Below, piece by piece: positions 20,840-33,400 of a DNA stretch of 64,000 bases (positions within the stretch are counted from its first letter, which is position 1; every line of letters starts with the position of its first letter). Origin of the DNA: Narthecium ossifragum (lineage: Eukaryota; Streptophyta; Magnoliopsida; Dioscoreales; Nartheciaceae); NCBI GenBank assembly GCA_963920575.1, contig OY986971.1:1488001-1552000 (forward strand). The letters are read 5' to 3'. Both the position numbers and the translations under genes were made by a program. The notes beneath the pieces were generated by a model. It was not told the DNA's origin. It saw only the letters and a program-made list of their open reading frames with translations, and ran no database searches.

Positions 20840-23800
20840 ATGGCCGCCTCGAAGGAGATCCTAACCTCTTCTCTCCTCCAGAGGTCGTGTCTCTTGCCCT
20901 CCTCTTCCAGCTCCCTCCTCGCCGGAGATTCCAGAAAGATCCGGTTCGCTGCTCCGCTGGTGGCGAGGCAGAGGAGCTGTGGGCTGAGACGGGTGCCGAG
21001 GGCTCCAGTGGCGGCGGTGGTCAGCGAGAAGGCGGTGTCGGCGGGGAAGGCCGCCACCGACGTGGCGAAGCCGGTCAAGTTCAAGGTCAGGGCGGCGCTG
21101 ACGGTGAGGAAGAAGGTCAAAGAGGATCTCAAGGGGACCATCGCCAACCAATTCGATGCCTTCTCCGATAAGATCGGCCGCAACATAGTATTGGAGCTCG
21201 TCAGCTCCGACGTCGATCCGAGTAAGCTCAATTCCGTGATTTAATTCCACATTATTTCTTCTTAATTTTGTGATAATTAATCTTTCCATTTTTCAATTCA
21301 TAGAATTTAAAGTTTTGATTTTTCGTTCTGTTTTTTTTTTGAAGGGTCGAGCAGTCCGAAGACTAGCCGGAGAGCCGTGCTAAAGGACTGGTTCGAGAAG
21401 AGAGAGGTGAAAGCGGAGCGGGTGGTGTACACGGCGGAGTTCGCCGTGGACTCCAACTTCGGCGTGCCGGGAGCCGTCACGGTGGCCAACCGCCACCAGA
21501 GGGAGTTCTACTTGGAGACCATCGTCGTCGAAGGGTTCGCCTGCGGCCCGGTGCACTTCACCTGCAATTCTTGGGTCCAATCCGTGAAGGATCACCCTAC
21601 CAAGAGAGTCTTCTTCACCAATAAGGTTACCCATCCTCTCCCTAATTTTTTTTTTAAAATTATGAACAATAGTTATATAATTACTTTAAAAGGTAAGAAG
21701 GCTTTGTGTAATTAAAATTTTGATTTTTTATTTAAAAGAATATTACCAAGTTTAGGTAGTGATGTTGAATTGATGATGTTAGTTTTCAAAGCAAATATTA
21801 ATTATCATGATATAATTGTTTGTACTGTACTGCGTGATTCATGCAGCCTTATTTGCCATCTGAGACTCCCCCTGGGCTGAGGGAGCTGAGGGACAAGGAG
21901 CTGAAAGAGCTGAGAGGCGACGGCACCGGTGAGCGGAAGCTCACCGACCGGATATACGACTACGCCATCTACAACGACTTGGGCAACCCGGACAAGGGCT
22001 TCGACTTCGTGCGGCCAACGCTAGGCGGCGAGGCAATGCCGTATCCCCGGCGGCTACGGACTGGCCGGCCGCCGGCATACACTGGTACAACTTTGCTTCT
22101 TCGAAATTCCATAGACAAGTATTCCATATTCCATATTCCATATTCCATCATCACTTAGGGTTACGTCTTTAAATTTTATACCTCAATTAAGAGATCATAA
22201 TTAAACTAAAAAATTAAAGTAGCCATGCCATGGTTGAAGATCATGACCCACTACTCCTCTAAAGTAGAAACTTCTTGGAAGCTGGATGTGAGTTGTTTGA
22301 CCATTGAAAATTTGAAAGCTGTTGGCATCTTTACTTTGTCCATAGGACTATAAATTTTATAGGGGTCTTGAATCTGGTCTGAGAGACAAAAAGGAGCTTT
22401 GGTACCTTTAAATCCAACCAGCTAAGGTTTGAAATTTTGGAACAACATCTATGAATTGTAGCCGTCTCATGCTTTGGCCCCCATCTTAATTTCCTGGAGG
22501 CCAGTCCTCCAATGAGAAAGGAGAAAGAAGAGTTTGGTGATCTTTAACTAGTGATTACAAGATTATTCCAATAAAGAGTAACCATCATCATCAATACTTG
22601 TATCTAACTAGAATTGTGCCTGAGTTGCAGACATGGAGGCTGAGAGCAGGGTGGAGGATCCGAATCCAGTGTATGTTCCGCGGGACGAGGGGTTCGAGGA
22701 GGGGAAGCAAGAAATGCTGACGGCCGGAGCGCTGAAGGCATTGCTGCACAACATCGTTCCGCAGATCGTTGCAGGAATCTCGCCGGAGAGACACGATTTC
22801 AAGGCGTTCCACGAGATTGACAACCTTTTCAAAGAAGGCCTCAAACTGAAGCAAGGCTTAGAGGATCATCTTCTGAAGAAGCTACCTCTAGTTGGCAAGA
22901 TTCAGGAGCTCAATAAGGGTCTTCTTAAATATGACACTCCCCTCATTCTTACCAGTAAGTAGTACAAATTGATCAATGGTGTTCTTTGTAGCTAATCAGG
23001 GATATTTTACATTATTTTGATGGGTTTATCTTCTTTTTTCCAACAAAAAATGCAGAAGATAAATTTGCTTGGCTGCGCGACGATGAATTCGCCAGGCAGG
23101 CGATCGCCGGAATCAACCCTGTTGCCATTGAGCGGCTTAAGGTCTTCCCGCCGGTGAGCAAACTCGACCCGGCCATCTATGGCCCGCCGGAATCAGCCCT
23201 CCGCGAAGAACACATCGCCGCCGACCTGGACGGAATGACGGTCCAGCAGGTATGAAATAACCAAACTACGGTTTCTCCTCCATCGATCTAATTAATTTAC
23301 ATGGTTTGCATTGCTCATCGCTCATCCTAATCGTGGAAAATTAGGCAGTGGATGAGAACAAGCTGTTCATGCTGGACTACCATGACATCTACCTCCCATT
23401 CATCGACCGGATCAACGCCAAGGACAACCGGAAGGCCTACGCGACCCGGACCATCTTCTTCTTGACCAAGCTCGGCACTCTAAAACCGGTCGCCATTGAG
23501 CTCAGCCTCCCACCGACCACTCCTGATCCCTCCCGAGCCAAGCGCGTCCTCACCCCGCCCGTGGACGCCACCACCACCTGGCTCTGGCAGCTCGCCAAGT
23601 CCCACGTCTGCTCCAACGATGCCGGCGTCCACCAACTCGTCAACCACTGGTATCAATCAGGATTTTTGTTAGACTACACTATGAATATTTATATCGACCG
23701 AGTCTGAATTGCTAACGTTAGATGGTGGATACAAATGAAGGTTGAAGACGCATGCATGCATGGAGCCGTTCATACTGGCGGCACACCGGCAGCTGAGCGT

Positions 23801-24852
23801 GATGCACCCCGTCTTCAAGCTGCTGAAGCCCCATATGAGATACACGCTAGAGATCAACGCCCTCGCCCGGCAAATCCTCATCAACGCCGGCGGGGTCATC
23901 GAGTCCGGCTTCACCCCCGGCTCCTGCTCCATGGAGATCAGCGCCGCCGCTTACCGCGACCACTGGCGCTTCGACCAGCAGGGCCTCCCCGCCGACCTCC
24001 TCCGCCGGTAAGTCCCCAAAACCACCAAACCACCACCGAATTTCTAGAAAAAAATTGTAGAAATAACATTTATTTCCCCCCCACAATTTTTACAGAGGGA
24101 TGGCGGTGGAGGACCCGAGCGAGCCACACGGGCTGAAGCTGGTGATCGATGACTACCCCTACGCCGCCGACGGCCTCCTGATCTGGTCGGCGATCGAGTC
24201 GTGGGTCCGGTCCTACGTGGACCGGTACTACCCGAGTCCGAGCTCGGTCCAGTCTGACCCGGAGCTCCAGTCCTGGTTCGCGGAGGCGGTCCAGGTGGGC
24301 CACGCTGACAAAGCCCACGAGCCGTGGTGGCCCCGGCTCGCCACCCCGGCCGACCTCGCCTCCATCCTCACCACCCTCATCTGGCTCGCCTCCGCCCAGC
24401 ACGCCGCCCTCAACTTCGCCCAGTACCCACTCGGCGGCTACATCCCCAACCGGCCGCCGGTGATGCGGCGGCTCCTCCCGACCGAGGGTGACCCGGACAT
24501 GGACTACCTCCGGTCCGACCCCCACCGGTTCTTCTTATCGGCCATGCCCGGCCTCCTCCAGATGACCACCTTCATGACGGTGATCGACACGCTGTCCACC
24601 CACTCGACGGACGAGGAGTACCTCGGCGAGCGGCGGCAGCCGTACACGTGGACGGGGGACGAGGAGGCCGTGGAGGCGTTCCACGAGTTCGCGGCGGAGA
24701 TTAAGCGGGTCGAGGACGAGATCACGAGGAGGAACGCCGATCCGGCGCTCAGGAATCGGTGCGGGGCGGGGATCTTGCCGTACGAGTTGATGGCCCCCAG
24801 CTCGCCGCCGGGGATCACCTGCCGGGGAGTCCCCAATAGCGTGACCATATAG
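20840..24852 (+). CDS. LOX: Plastid-type 13-lipoxygenase (type 2 LOX)
   Basis: Lipoxygenases add dioxygen to linoleic/linolenic acid; 13-LOX products feed jasmonate and green-leaf-volatile synthesis in plastids. Eight exons fit in phase: 20840-21221, 21345-21625, 21847-22084, 22631-22954, 23056-23249, 23345-23649, 23741-24007, 24096-24852 (915 aa, normal for the family). The first ~70 residues are Ser/Arg-rich, like a transit peptide. A PLAT domain follows ([18 protein letters not shown]), then the catalytic domain. Iron ligands are visible: His569 and His574 in VHQLVNHW, His766 and Asn770 in QHAALN, and C-terminal Ile915. Ala624 (LINAGG) occupies the position linked to S-stereospecificity. 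The usual WLRTH reads WLKTH, next to the exon 6/7 junction. The 13-type assignment rests on the transit-like N-terminus and overall similarity. Confidence 0.95.
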
Positions 24853-25375
24853 ATTACTATTATATTATTTGGTTATTCGTGTTGATTTATTAATCGGATT
24901 AAAGGATCCGAAATAGTTAGGATTAATGATGTATATAGTCATCGATAAATTATATGATTATGATGTTATATAGGGAGAGATGAAGTCTTGTTTCCTCATT
25001 CTAATAAGATGTACTCTTGGGAGTATATATATTTATAAATGAAATTTTTGTTGTCTTACGTGGCGAAAAAATATTTTAAGTGGAGACTATTAAAAATATG
25101 TTGTATGATAATTCTAGATTGATGGGGTTTAGTGGAAGGGAGTTATTGAGTGGTTATTGAGATGAGGTTGGTGGTTATCATGTCATATGACATGGGTACA
25201 ACTAATATATATATCATCATTGTATGGAGAAATGATTATATATTAACATTTCGTTGTCCTATATGGAGCCTACGTGGAGAGGATTATCTTACGTGGAGCC
25301 TACGTAGAGGGGGAGTTAGTGGGGGGAGAGGAGGTTAGTGAGGAGTTATTAAGGAAAGTGGGGAGAGAGTAGTTA
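24853..25375. other. LOX 3' flank and A/T-rich spacer
   Basis: The LOX 3' untranslated region probably lies in the first 200 bp. Beyond about 25050 the sequence has repeated CCTACGTGGAG and GGAGTTAKTGA motifs and leads into a Helitron-like end. Confidence 0.4.
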
Positions 25376-25404
25376 CCCTGCCATGTGGCAGGGGGACTTA
25401 CTAG
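25376..25404 (+). mobile_element. Helitron-like 3' terminus
   Basis: A perfect 7-bp stem CCCTGCC/GGCAGGG with ATGT loop is followed 7 bases later by CTAG and then T, the Helitron 3' end pattern. The 5' end was not found, so only the terminus is annotated; the element probably covers much of the preceding few hundred bases. Confidence 0.5.
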
Positions 25405-26457
25405 TGTATATATATATCAAGGGTTTTGCTTGTCTCAATATTTTTATAGGATCATGAAATGTGTATTTAATCCTCCTTTTTTTTTTTTTGGCATCTATAT
25501 CCTTTGACCGTTTTGACCCATGTTTGCACAGATAAGTTGGAACTGACGAATATATTTGATCAGTATGCTGATTTTTTTCCCAAACATATTGAGTCTCTAA
25601 ATTTAGCTCAGGATAAATGATTACCCATCTAACCACAAATTCCTCCCATTTTACCTGCATCACACCACAAAGAAGTTTTGAAGTTTCTAAATTTAGTTAA
25701 AATTAAACTGATGGCTAGACATTAACTATGAGTGTAATATCGAAAATATCGTCATTTAGTTTGAGATTCTAATAATTGTGCTTTCATATGGTCATTTATG
25801 TATTTACCGTCTGAAAATTGTAAAAGTATTTTGGTCATTTTATATTCAAACAATAGAGACAATATTTGGTCAAACTAGTCAGGATATATACTAAAAAAGG
25901 GAGATTTTTTAGAACACAAACATAAAATTTAATTTCTTTTGTAGGGTATGTAGGCAACAAGGAGATCTATGATCTATCTGATTGTTTCGTAACTCATGCA
26001 TGAAATTATCGTTATTAGAGTTATATGAACTAAACTTAGTGAATTCGATTGGATCGAGTCTAGTCATTCTCAACCAGACCCAACTCAGAAGTTTAGAACC
26101 AAATCCGGTTCGAGTCAAACCAATTCTGACCCAACCCAAGCGACGCACCCATTCCCCCAAAGGACAGCTTATAGACGATCCTTCGCTTCCCTCGCTTTTC
26201 AAATTAAAAACCAACCGTTGCGACCAAACGGTAGGAAACGAACCATAACCGCATCTTCTCTTCCCGCCAAGAGGTTATTAACTCTCTCGCCGGACTGCTT
26301 TACTTCTCTTCTACTCGCCATTTGCTCTCCCTCCCATCACCGCCACCACTCTCACATTGTCCTCGGCCGGCTTGCTCTTCACCGGCAGTCGGCCTAGGAC
26401 TCGCTGGTGTTCACGAAGGAGAGGGAGGAGAGAGCACTGACTTAATTCTACAGGGCC
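25405..26457 (+). promoter_or_regulatory. Upstream region of the RWP-RK gene
   Basis: No coding sequence is recognised. The last 250 bp are pyrimidine-rich with CCGCC motifs and probably contain the 5' leader; no TATA box is evident close to the start. Confidence 0.35.
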
Positions 26458-28475
26458 ATGGATAGTCCTCCCCACTACGACGATGACGCTGTTCTCAGCA
26501 ATCTCCAATTCTATACATCGGACGACCAGGCAGCGCTGCCACTCCCACCCCCGCCCGAGGGCGGAGTGCTCCCGGAAAATGAACTTGGCAACCGGCGTAA
26601 CACAGAAGTAGAGCAGGATATGAGCGTTGATGCATTTTTCAGCGATCCGCCTGACGAGACTGTAAAACCGGTTCTGATTCCGCTCGAGCCCGGGCGATTG
26701 GATTGCTCGAAATGCGTCGAATTGAGAGAAGTTGCAGCCAGTGAAGGTTTGTGGGAAAATGGAGATAATCTATGAGAAAACTTAAGTTTATGTGCAAAAA
26801 TAGATTGTCATATCCATGAAACAAAGCAGTTAATGATTTTTTTTAAAACTATTCTTTGGTTTTTGTTCATGCAGAAAGGAGGCATTCTCAAAATGCAATT
26901 ATTGGTGAGCAGAGAGAAATCTATACTGTCACATAAACTTATTGTAAAATGTTACTTAGTTGAGATACATACGTTAAACTGAATGAATTCATGATTTATA
27001 CTGCAGAGAAAAAGAAGAGTACGATTCATGGCGCAAATGGAGAATTCTATCACGTCATAGTTGAGGTAGAAATCATCACTAATGGATCCAATCCGACCAT
27101 GGAGTTATACTACATTGAGTAAGCTTTTTATACGTATTCATTTCTTTATTTACATTTTTTGGATAATTTAACGTATGTATTCCTTAATTTTCATCTTCTT
27201 CTTCTTGTTGTTTTCTTCGCAGTTTAAGCACTCAGAGCTTTGAGTGGGTGAGGAAATACTTGATCGAGAACAACTTCATCCGGGATCATGAACTACAATT
27301 CCTTACCCAGCAGGTGATGCTATCTGCGTTCTTCGATGTCTTCTACTACAGCAAGTTTGGGAATTTTGGAGACAGACATCAACAATGCAATGTGGAGCAC
27401 ATGCCGTTAAGCCTGTGGAACCCTGTGCCCGGAGGCCGCCGGAGTCCACAAGACATCCCCTCCACATCCAGAGCAAATCCGAATTACAACGGAGGAGGAC
27501 GGAATCCACAAGACATCGCCTCCACATCAAGAGCAATTGAGACTGGTAACGGAGGCCGGATTACACGAGCCATCGCCTCAACAACGAGAACAATTCAGAC
27601 TCGCCGGAATACACAGAACGTCGCCTCAACATCAAGAGCAATTCCGAATCCCAACGGAGGCCACAATGCACAAAACATCGCCTCGACATCAAGAGCAATT
27701 CCAAATGTCGCCTCAACTTCCAGAGAAATTCCGAACCACAACGGAGGCCGGAATGCACAAGACGTCGCCTCAACATCAAGAGCAATTCCGAACCACAACG
27801 GAGGCCGGAATACTCGAGCCGTCGCCTCAACATCAAGAGCACTTCAGAATCAGAATCGCAACGAAGTACAGTTACCCCTAGTTATCGAGGAGAATGCTAA
27901 CTCCCCTTCTGCTGGCTCTCATCATTCAGAACATTCAGAGACAGGTAAGTTTAGACATACAAATATTGCCTTTTTATCCTTCCATAGATCATTACAAAGT
28001 CTACCATTCTCCCTGATATATGATGACAGAGGAGGAACCCGATGAGGCCGAGGAAGCTGATTTTAACGATCCAGTGAGAAGAAACAGGATTGCTATCCAG
28101 GTATAACTTGAAATATACAAATATACTATGCGATAAAAATTTTGTTGCTCACTTCAGTGAGTTATTGTTGTGGAACAGAGACGAAGAGCAAGAGAAATGA
28201 CTCTGATGGATCTGGCACCACATTTCCATCGTAGGATAGCTGACGCTGCGATAGAGTTGGACATATGTGCCACAGTGCTGAAAAGAGTCTGCAGAGATCA
28301 TGGGCTAGAAAGATGGCCGCACAGGAAGGTAAAAGCCATGATCAACAGGATAACTTCATTACAGAACAGGCTCCTCCGGAGGCAAGGAACTGCGACAGCA
28401 AGAATTCAAGAGGAGATCGACAACCTGATGGTGAGACGAGCCCGGGTCGCTGCGGGAGATTTATCAGCGTTGTGA
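26458..28475 (+). CDS. RWP-RK domain transcription factor (RKD-like)
   Basis: RWP-RK proteins are plant nuclear DNA-binding factors, acting in nitrogen responses (NLP) or egg and gametophyte identity (RKD). Six exons fit in phase: 26458-26746, 26875-26904 (a 30-nt micro-exon), 27007-27118, 27223-27944, 28030-28100, 28179-28475 (506 aa). The ATG sits in CCATGG. An N-terminal module has a CxxC pair (Cys83, Cys86) and GEFYHVIVEVEI; FEWVRKYLIENNF follows. Residues about 270-405 hold an STSR-rich repeat. The C-terminal RWP-RK domain starts near residue 415 with LAPHFHRRIADAA and contains RWPHRK at 453-458, then a probable coiled coil. No PB1 domain is seen, so it is RKD-like rather than NLP. It may be expressed only in reproductive tissue, as RKDs often are, but the sequence does not show this. 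Confidence 0.88.
27431..27860 (+). repeat. In-frame minisatellite in the RWP-RK gene, 19-aa unit
   Basis: About eight copies of a 57-bp unit encode variants of NAQDVASTSRAIPNHNGGR. Two units are shortened by 7 or so codons and two are diverged. All length changes are multiples of three, so the frame is kept. The core ASTSR is the most constant part. Confidence 0.9.
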
Positions 28476-30425
28476 GAGAGATGCAGACGCGTCGCCGCTT
28501 CATTGCAACCAGCTTCATTACAATCTGATAGGAGAGTGGGGATTTGGACAGGATTCTATAGACTAAGAAGAACCAATAGTGGCAATTACAGAATACTCTC
28601 CTTTTTGCACAAATTTCCCTGATTGTAATATGTATACATGTAGAAGTTGAACAAAATGGTATTCCATTTATTGTTATAAAAGTGGAAAATTTTTTTGCCA
28701 TTAAGGAATGTACAATGAATGATACGTTACAAGCTATCCATGTACAACACTTAACAGAATTGAATTGCTCGTATAAATATGTGCCTACCCCAGTGATTAA
28801 AGATGTTGCAAAAGAGAGCAGGGAATCAGATGAGGACCTGAGGGTTAGGGTGCAACAGCTCACTGGCTTTATAAGGACAAAACTGCCAGCAATACCTACA
28901 AAACGATACAAGCAGAGAGTCAGTCTTAACTTGATAACAACATCTCAATCAAAGTATCCAACGTACAATATCTTGGCAACATCAACATAGATAGGAAAAC
29001 CAACCAACATTAATAATCTTTCTATCACAAATCATGCCTGTTGGACCATACATTCCAAATCACGAATCCTAAATTTTGAAAACATAAATACTTGCATTTG
29101 CCAACATCAACACGTTTCTTAAATCAAACTGCTTTCTATACAAGCGTAAAGTACAACAGCAAGTTAGATCAATAATTCCAACATAACAGGCACTCAAAGA
29201 AATAAATATAGTCGACATGATAAGGGCTAAAGAAATTGACACACTAGACTATCGAAATCAAAGGGCAAGGATCGATTGTGGCACCGACATCACATATCTG
29301 TCATGAACATTGAGTGAGCTCTTACCACGTCAACATCAAGGTGTTTCCTATCTCAAGAATCTATAATGTCAATTACCTTTGCTTTTTTGCAATTCATATC
29401 GATGGTAAGAGATGAGGTTTTTCGTGCTAACTGCTCCGACTAGCAAACATCATGTCCATAAATTACCGGCACTATACGTGTACTAGCATAGACCCCGTGC
29501 CGATACGTGCATTAGGCCCTAAAGAGCTCCATGCCGAGTATTGGTATGACACAAGCCACCTACAAAGTAATCCTTAGTAAGCGAGCTATCATCACCTATA
29601 ATTCAACAACAGTGGCAGCTTTCTCTCCCAAGTGCGCAATAAGCAACAGATGTATCTATGTTACATTTCTCTCTTATAAACAAGAATGTGAATGCGCCCA
29701 CTTTAGTACTGACATCAATAACATCTAAGTTTGGCTTTTCTCAACAGCATGAACATTTTCACTTTACTAATACTGATACTTCCCAAGTTTAACCAGCTTT
29801 CTATCTCAAGAATTTCATCCAGCCAAAACAGTTGATTGTATCGAGATACATGATAGACACGTGGTTACAACTTATATCCAAAATTAAGCAGCTTTCTGCC
29901 TTAAGCATGTGATGCATCCATTTTTAGTTCATGAGATCATACCTAATCAGCATCCATCCAAATGTCACTACTCATTATCTCCAAAATCATCTTGACGAGA
30001 ACTACAAACAATATTGAACTATCCCCAAACCTTCTTGAGAAGGGACAAAAATGCTACCAATCTTGTTAGTAAGTATAGATCTTCTTTGCAGATAAAACTA
30101 GCAAAGATGTGGGACCAAACATCTGAATTTCTTTGTTGGGCCCTCCTGGACTATGTAAATATTTCACTGTGATTGACACCCAAACCTAGCTTCTGCTGCC
30201 ACTCAAACAATATCCTCAATTACAAAGATATCCAATGTTAGGCAGCCTTTTATCTCATCCATGTGATACAACCGTTTTGGTTTTGTCGACTCAAATTCAG
30301 CCACTTTTACCATCTCCTAATTCATCTTGAGGAGAATAAGAAAACTAACTCATCACGTAGAGTAAATGAGGATTAATTATTTATCTTGTCATGTAAGAAG
30401 TAAGCAAAGTTGTAGAATTACCAGC
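28476..30425. other. Convergent intergenic region between RWP-RK and PDAT
   Basis: Both neighbours end toward this interval, so their 3' untranslated regions lie at its edges. No open frame with a recognisable domain and no transposon ends were seen. Confidence 0.5.
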
Positions 30426-33400
30426 TTACAACTGTAAATTGATCCTTTCAGACCATTTAAATATGTCAGAGTGAACTTGATCACCACCCAGATCTTCTCC
30501 AGTAGCTCCTACTGCCACTCTAATGATGTCCTCAATTAATGCGAAGTTACCCATAATATCAACATGAGAACCACTCTGAGTGCCCCTGCCCTCCAAGAAA
30601 TTGGCTGGAGGGGCGTGATCATATTCCCTGATGTAAGTCTTGATACCAGAAGGATTAAATCGGGTCCTTCCACGCCATCCTTTGGCGCACATGAAGCCTG
30701 CACTCAGAACTGGAACTGTTTCGTCTCCATCGACTGAGTAAACACCACCTTGCAAGCAACTCCCTTCGTTGCCAGCTTCAGCAGAGGTGTCAATCTGAAA
30801 TGGAATATAGCACTCGGCTGAGGGGGCTACCTTGTAAACATATGCTCTTTCGGTAGGGATTCCGACTCCATACATGGAAAAGATCTCCATACTAGGAGCA
30901 TTTGGTAATCTAGAAAAGTAAGAAAACATTTAGCACATAAGGCAGCATAAAGACAAATCTAACCAGAAACAAATGAGGTTATCCACTAGCTTCATAGCAA
31001 CCATTGTTCAAGTAAAACTAACCAACAGGTGAGGAAATTCATAATTCCGACCGATATAGTCACTCATTCTAGAGGACTGTCAAGGAAGTATAGCCAATTT
31101 AGAATACTAATTAAGATATTGCGAGCAAGTTTATACAAACCATAGGGAAAAAAAAGGTAAGATAACGTAAATATTTTAAAAGTATTCACATGAAATGTGC
31201 CTATTACCGGTTGATACCGATGACTGTCGAGGAAAAACTGACAACTCAGAAGCACTCACTAAGAGATTTTGTTTGCAAAACACCGGTAGAGCAAGTTTAT
31301 GCAAATTGTGAAGGATAAGATGAGACAGAGCAAACATTCTGGAAATATTCATCTGGAATGCACCTATCACTGGATGAAATATCCAGGTGAAATGTGCCAA
31401 CTACCAGTTGACGGGAATATCCACGAGAGATGTTTCTATTCGGTTTTAACCAAGTTTCAGAGTAACCATCAAATTCTAGCGATATTGTTCTCATAAATTG
31501 CATTCTAGGTTAGTAAAAGCAGGAGCTGATGAATGGCATTCCTTGGTAATTTATTCGTCAAAGAGAAAAGGCTGCAAAATAACATAAATATTTAAGTGAA
31601 AATTATTTTCGGCGAATTAGAATATTAGCAGCCTCAACTATAAACATGCATATATAATATAACTTAGAAAACTTTTAAAGTAAGTTACGAATCCAAAGGA
31701 TAGGCACAGAAATTTACTTTGTCTCCAAGGGGTTTGACCAATATTTGTAGTGCTTGTATTTGGGGTCTTCCAAATTTTCAGCAATACCATATGAAAAATG
31801 AGCACTTCCCCGCTGCATCATCTTGGGAGCAACAAAATGAAGAAGATCCAAGCTGGAACCAACCGTGTAAACCTTGTAATCAGCAACTGCCTTTATTCCG
31901 CCCCACCCCAATTCATGGTACTCGGTCCACACATCACGGCATGTAGCATTAGAATGGGCAAGATTATTGCCCTTAACAGCATCCTGTGCACCCATCAAAA
32001 TATAAGCTAAAAAGAAAAACATGGAAACGATCCCTTGTAGAGTGCATGAGATCAATCTAATACATATGTACACAAGATTAGTGAACCATTAGTGGACCTT
32101 CATTATGAGTGATCTGCCCAAGAGGATAAATTAAGCAGCATGCATGACAAAAATAATCCAACCAAGAGCAATATATATATAGCCATTCACAGTGGATCTA
32201 GGAGTTACTGCTGCACAAAAACTGCATAGAAAATATTTATGTTTCAGATAGTGGCATTACACAAAAAATGATGTATTTCAAGCTACATCAAGGATGGGGC
32301 AAAACAAATAGAAGGCATTAAGAGCGAAGAAGATGGATGGTTCTTAATCAAATAAACAGTAAAAATCAACTATATATAGCCATTCACAATTGTATCTAGG
32401 AGTTACTGCTGCACTTGCATAGAAAATATCTATGTTTTAGATAGTGCATTGCACAAAAAATTATATATTTCAAGCTACATCAAGAATGGGGAAAAACAAA
32501 TAAAAGACATTAAGAGCGAAGGAGGATGGATCGTTCTTATCAAACAAATATTGTGTGTGTACACATATATAGCCATTCACGGTGGTATCTAGGAGTTACT
32601 GCTGCACAAAAACTGCATAGAAAATATTTATGCTTTAGATAGTGCATTACACAAAAAAATGATGTATTTCAAGCTATATCAAGGATGGAGCTAAAACAAA
32701 TAGAAGGCATTAAGAGCTAAGAAAAATGGATGGTTCGTATCAAATAAACAGTTAAATCGACAAAAGTGTGTATATAATGTCACCTGATATCTTCAATTAC
32801 AATACACAAACCAATTCTAATTAGACTAATTTAAACCATAGTAGGTTATTGCTGTAATCTTGAGCTGATTACATGTATAGATCTCTTGGATTAGGTTAAT
32901 TTGATCAAAAGTTAAGATTTTTACTAATATTTTGGTCATTTCTGTCGCATTCAGTTCAAAAGTTCCCAATAACAACCATTCTTACTCCTTTAAGAACTGG
33001 AGCATAAGATTGATTGTCAGCTTACTGAGCAGTAAACCAACTTCCTCAAAACATATTCTTCTACCATTATGAGGCCAATATTTTTCCATTGAGCAAAACA
33101 AAAAATGTAAAAATGTTTCGATATAAGAGGAACAACAAGCAAGTGCTCTCAAAAGGTGACAACTTGGTCCACCAAGCAAATTCACAGCAATTTCAAAGCA
33201 TGCGAATACTTGTACAGTCTTACAGAGTCAATATAGCACCCAAAGAGATAAGATGAGAAGCCATGCTAGGTTAAATGAATTTCTGAACAATTACTGAGAA
33301 GTTAAGCTACTGCGAACATAGCTCCAGAGAGTAACATATGAGGCAATGTTTAAACTGTAAAAGATGAAATATCTTTAGAGTTTCTTTCTCTCTTCTTTAC

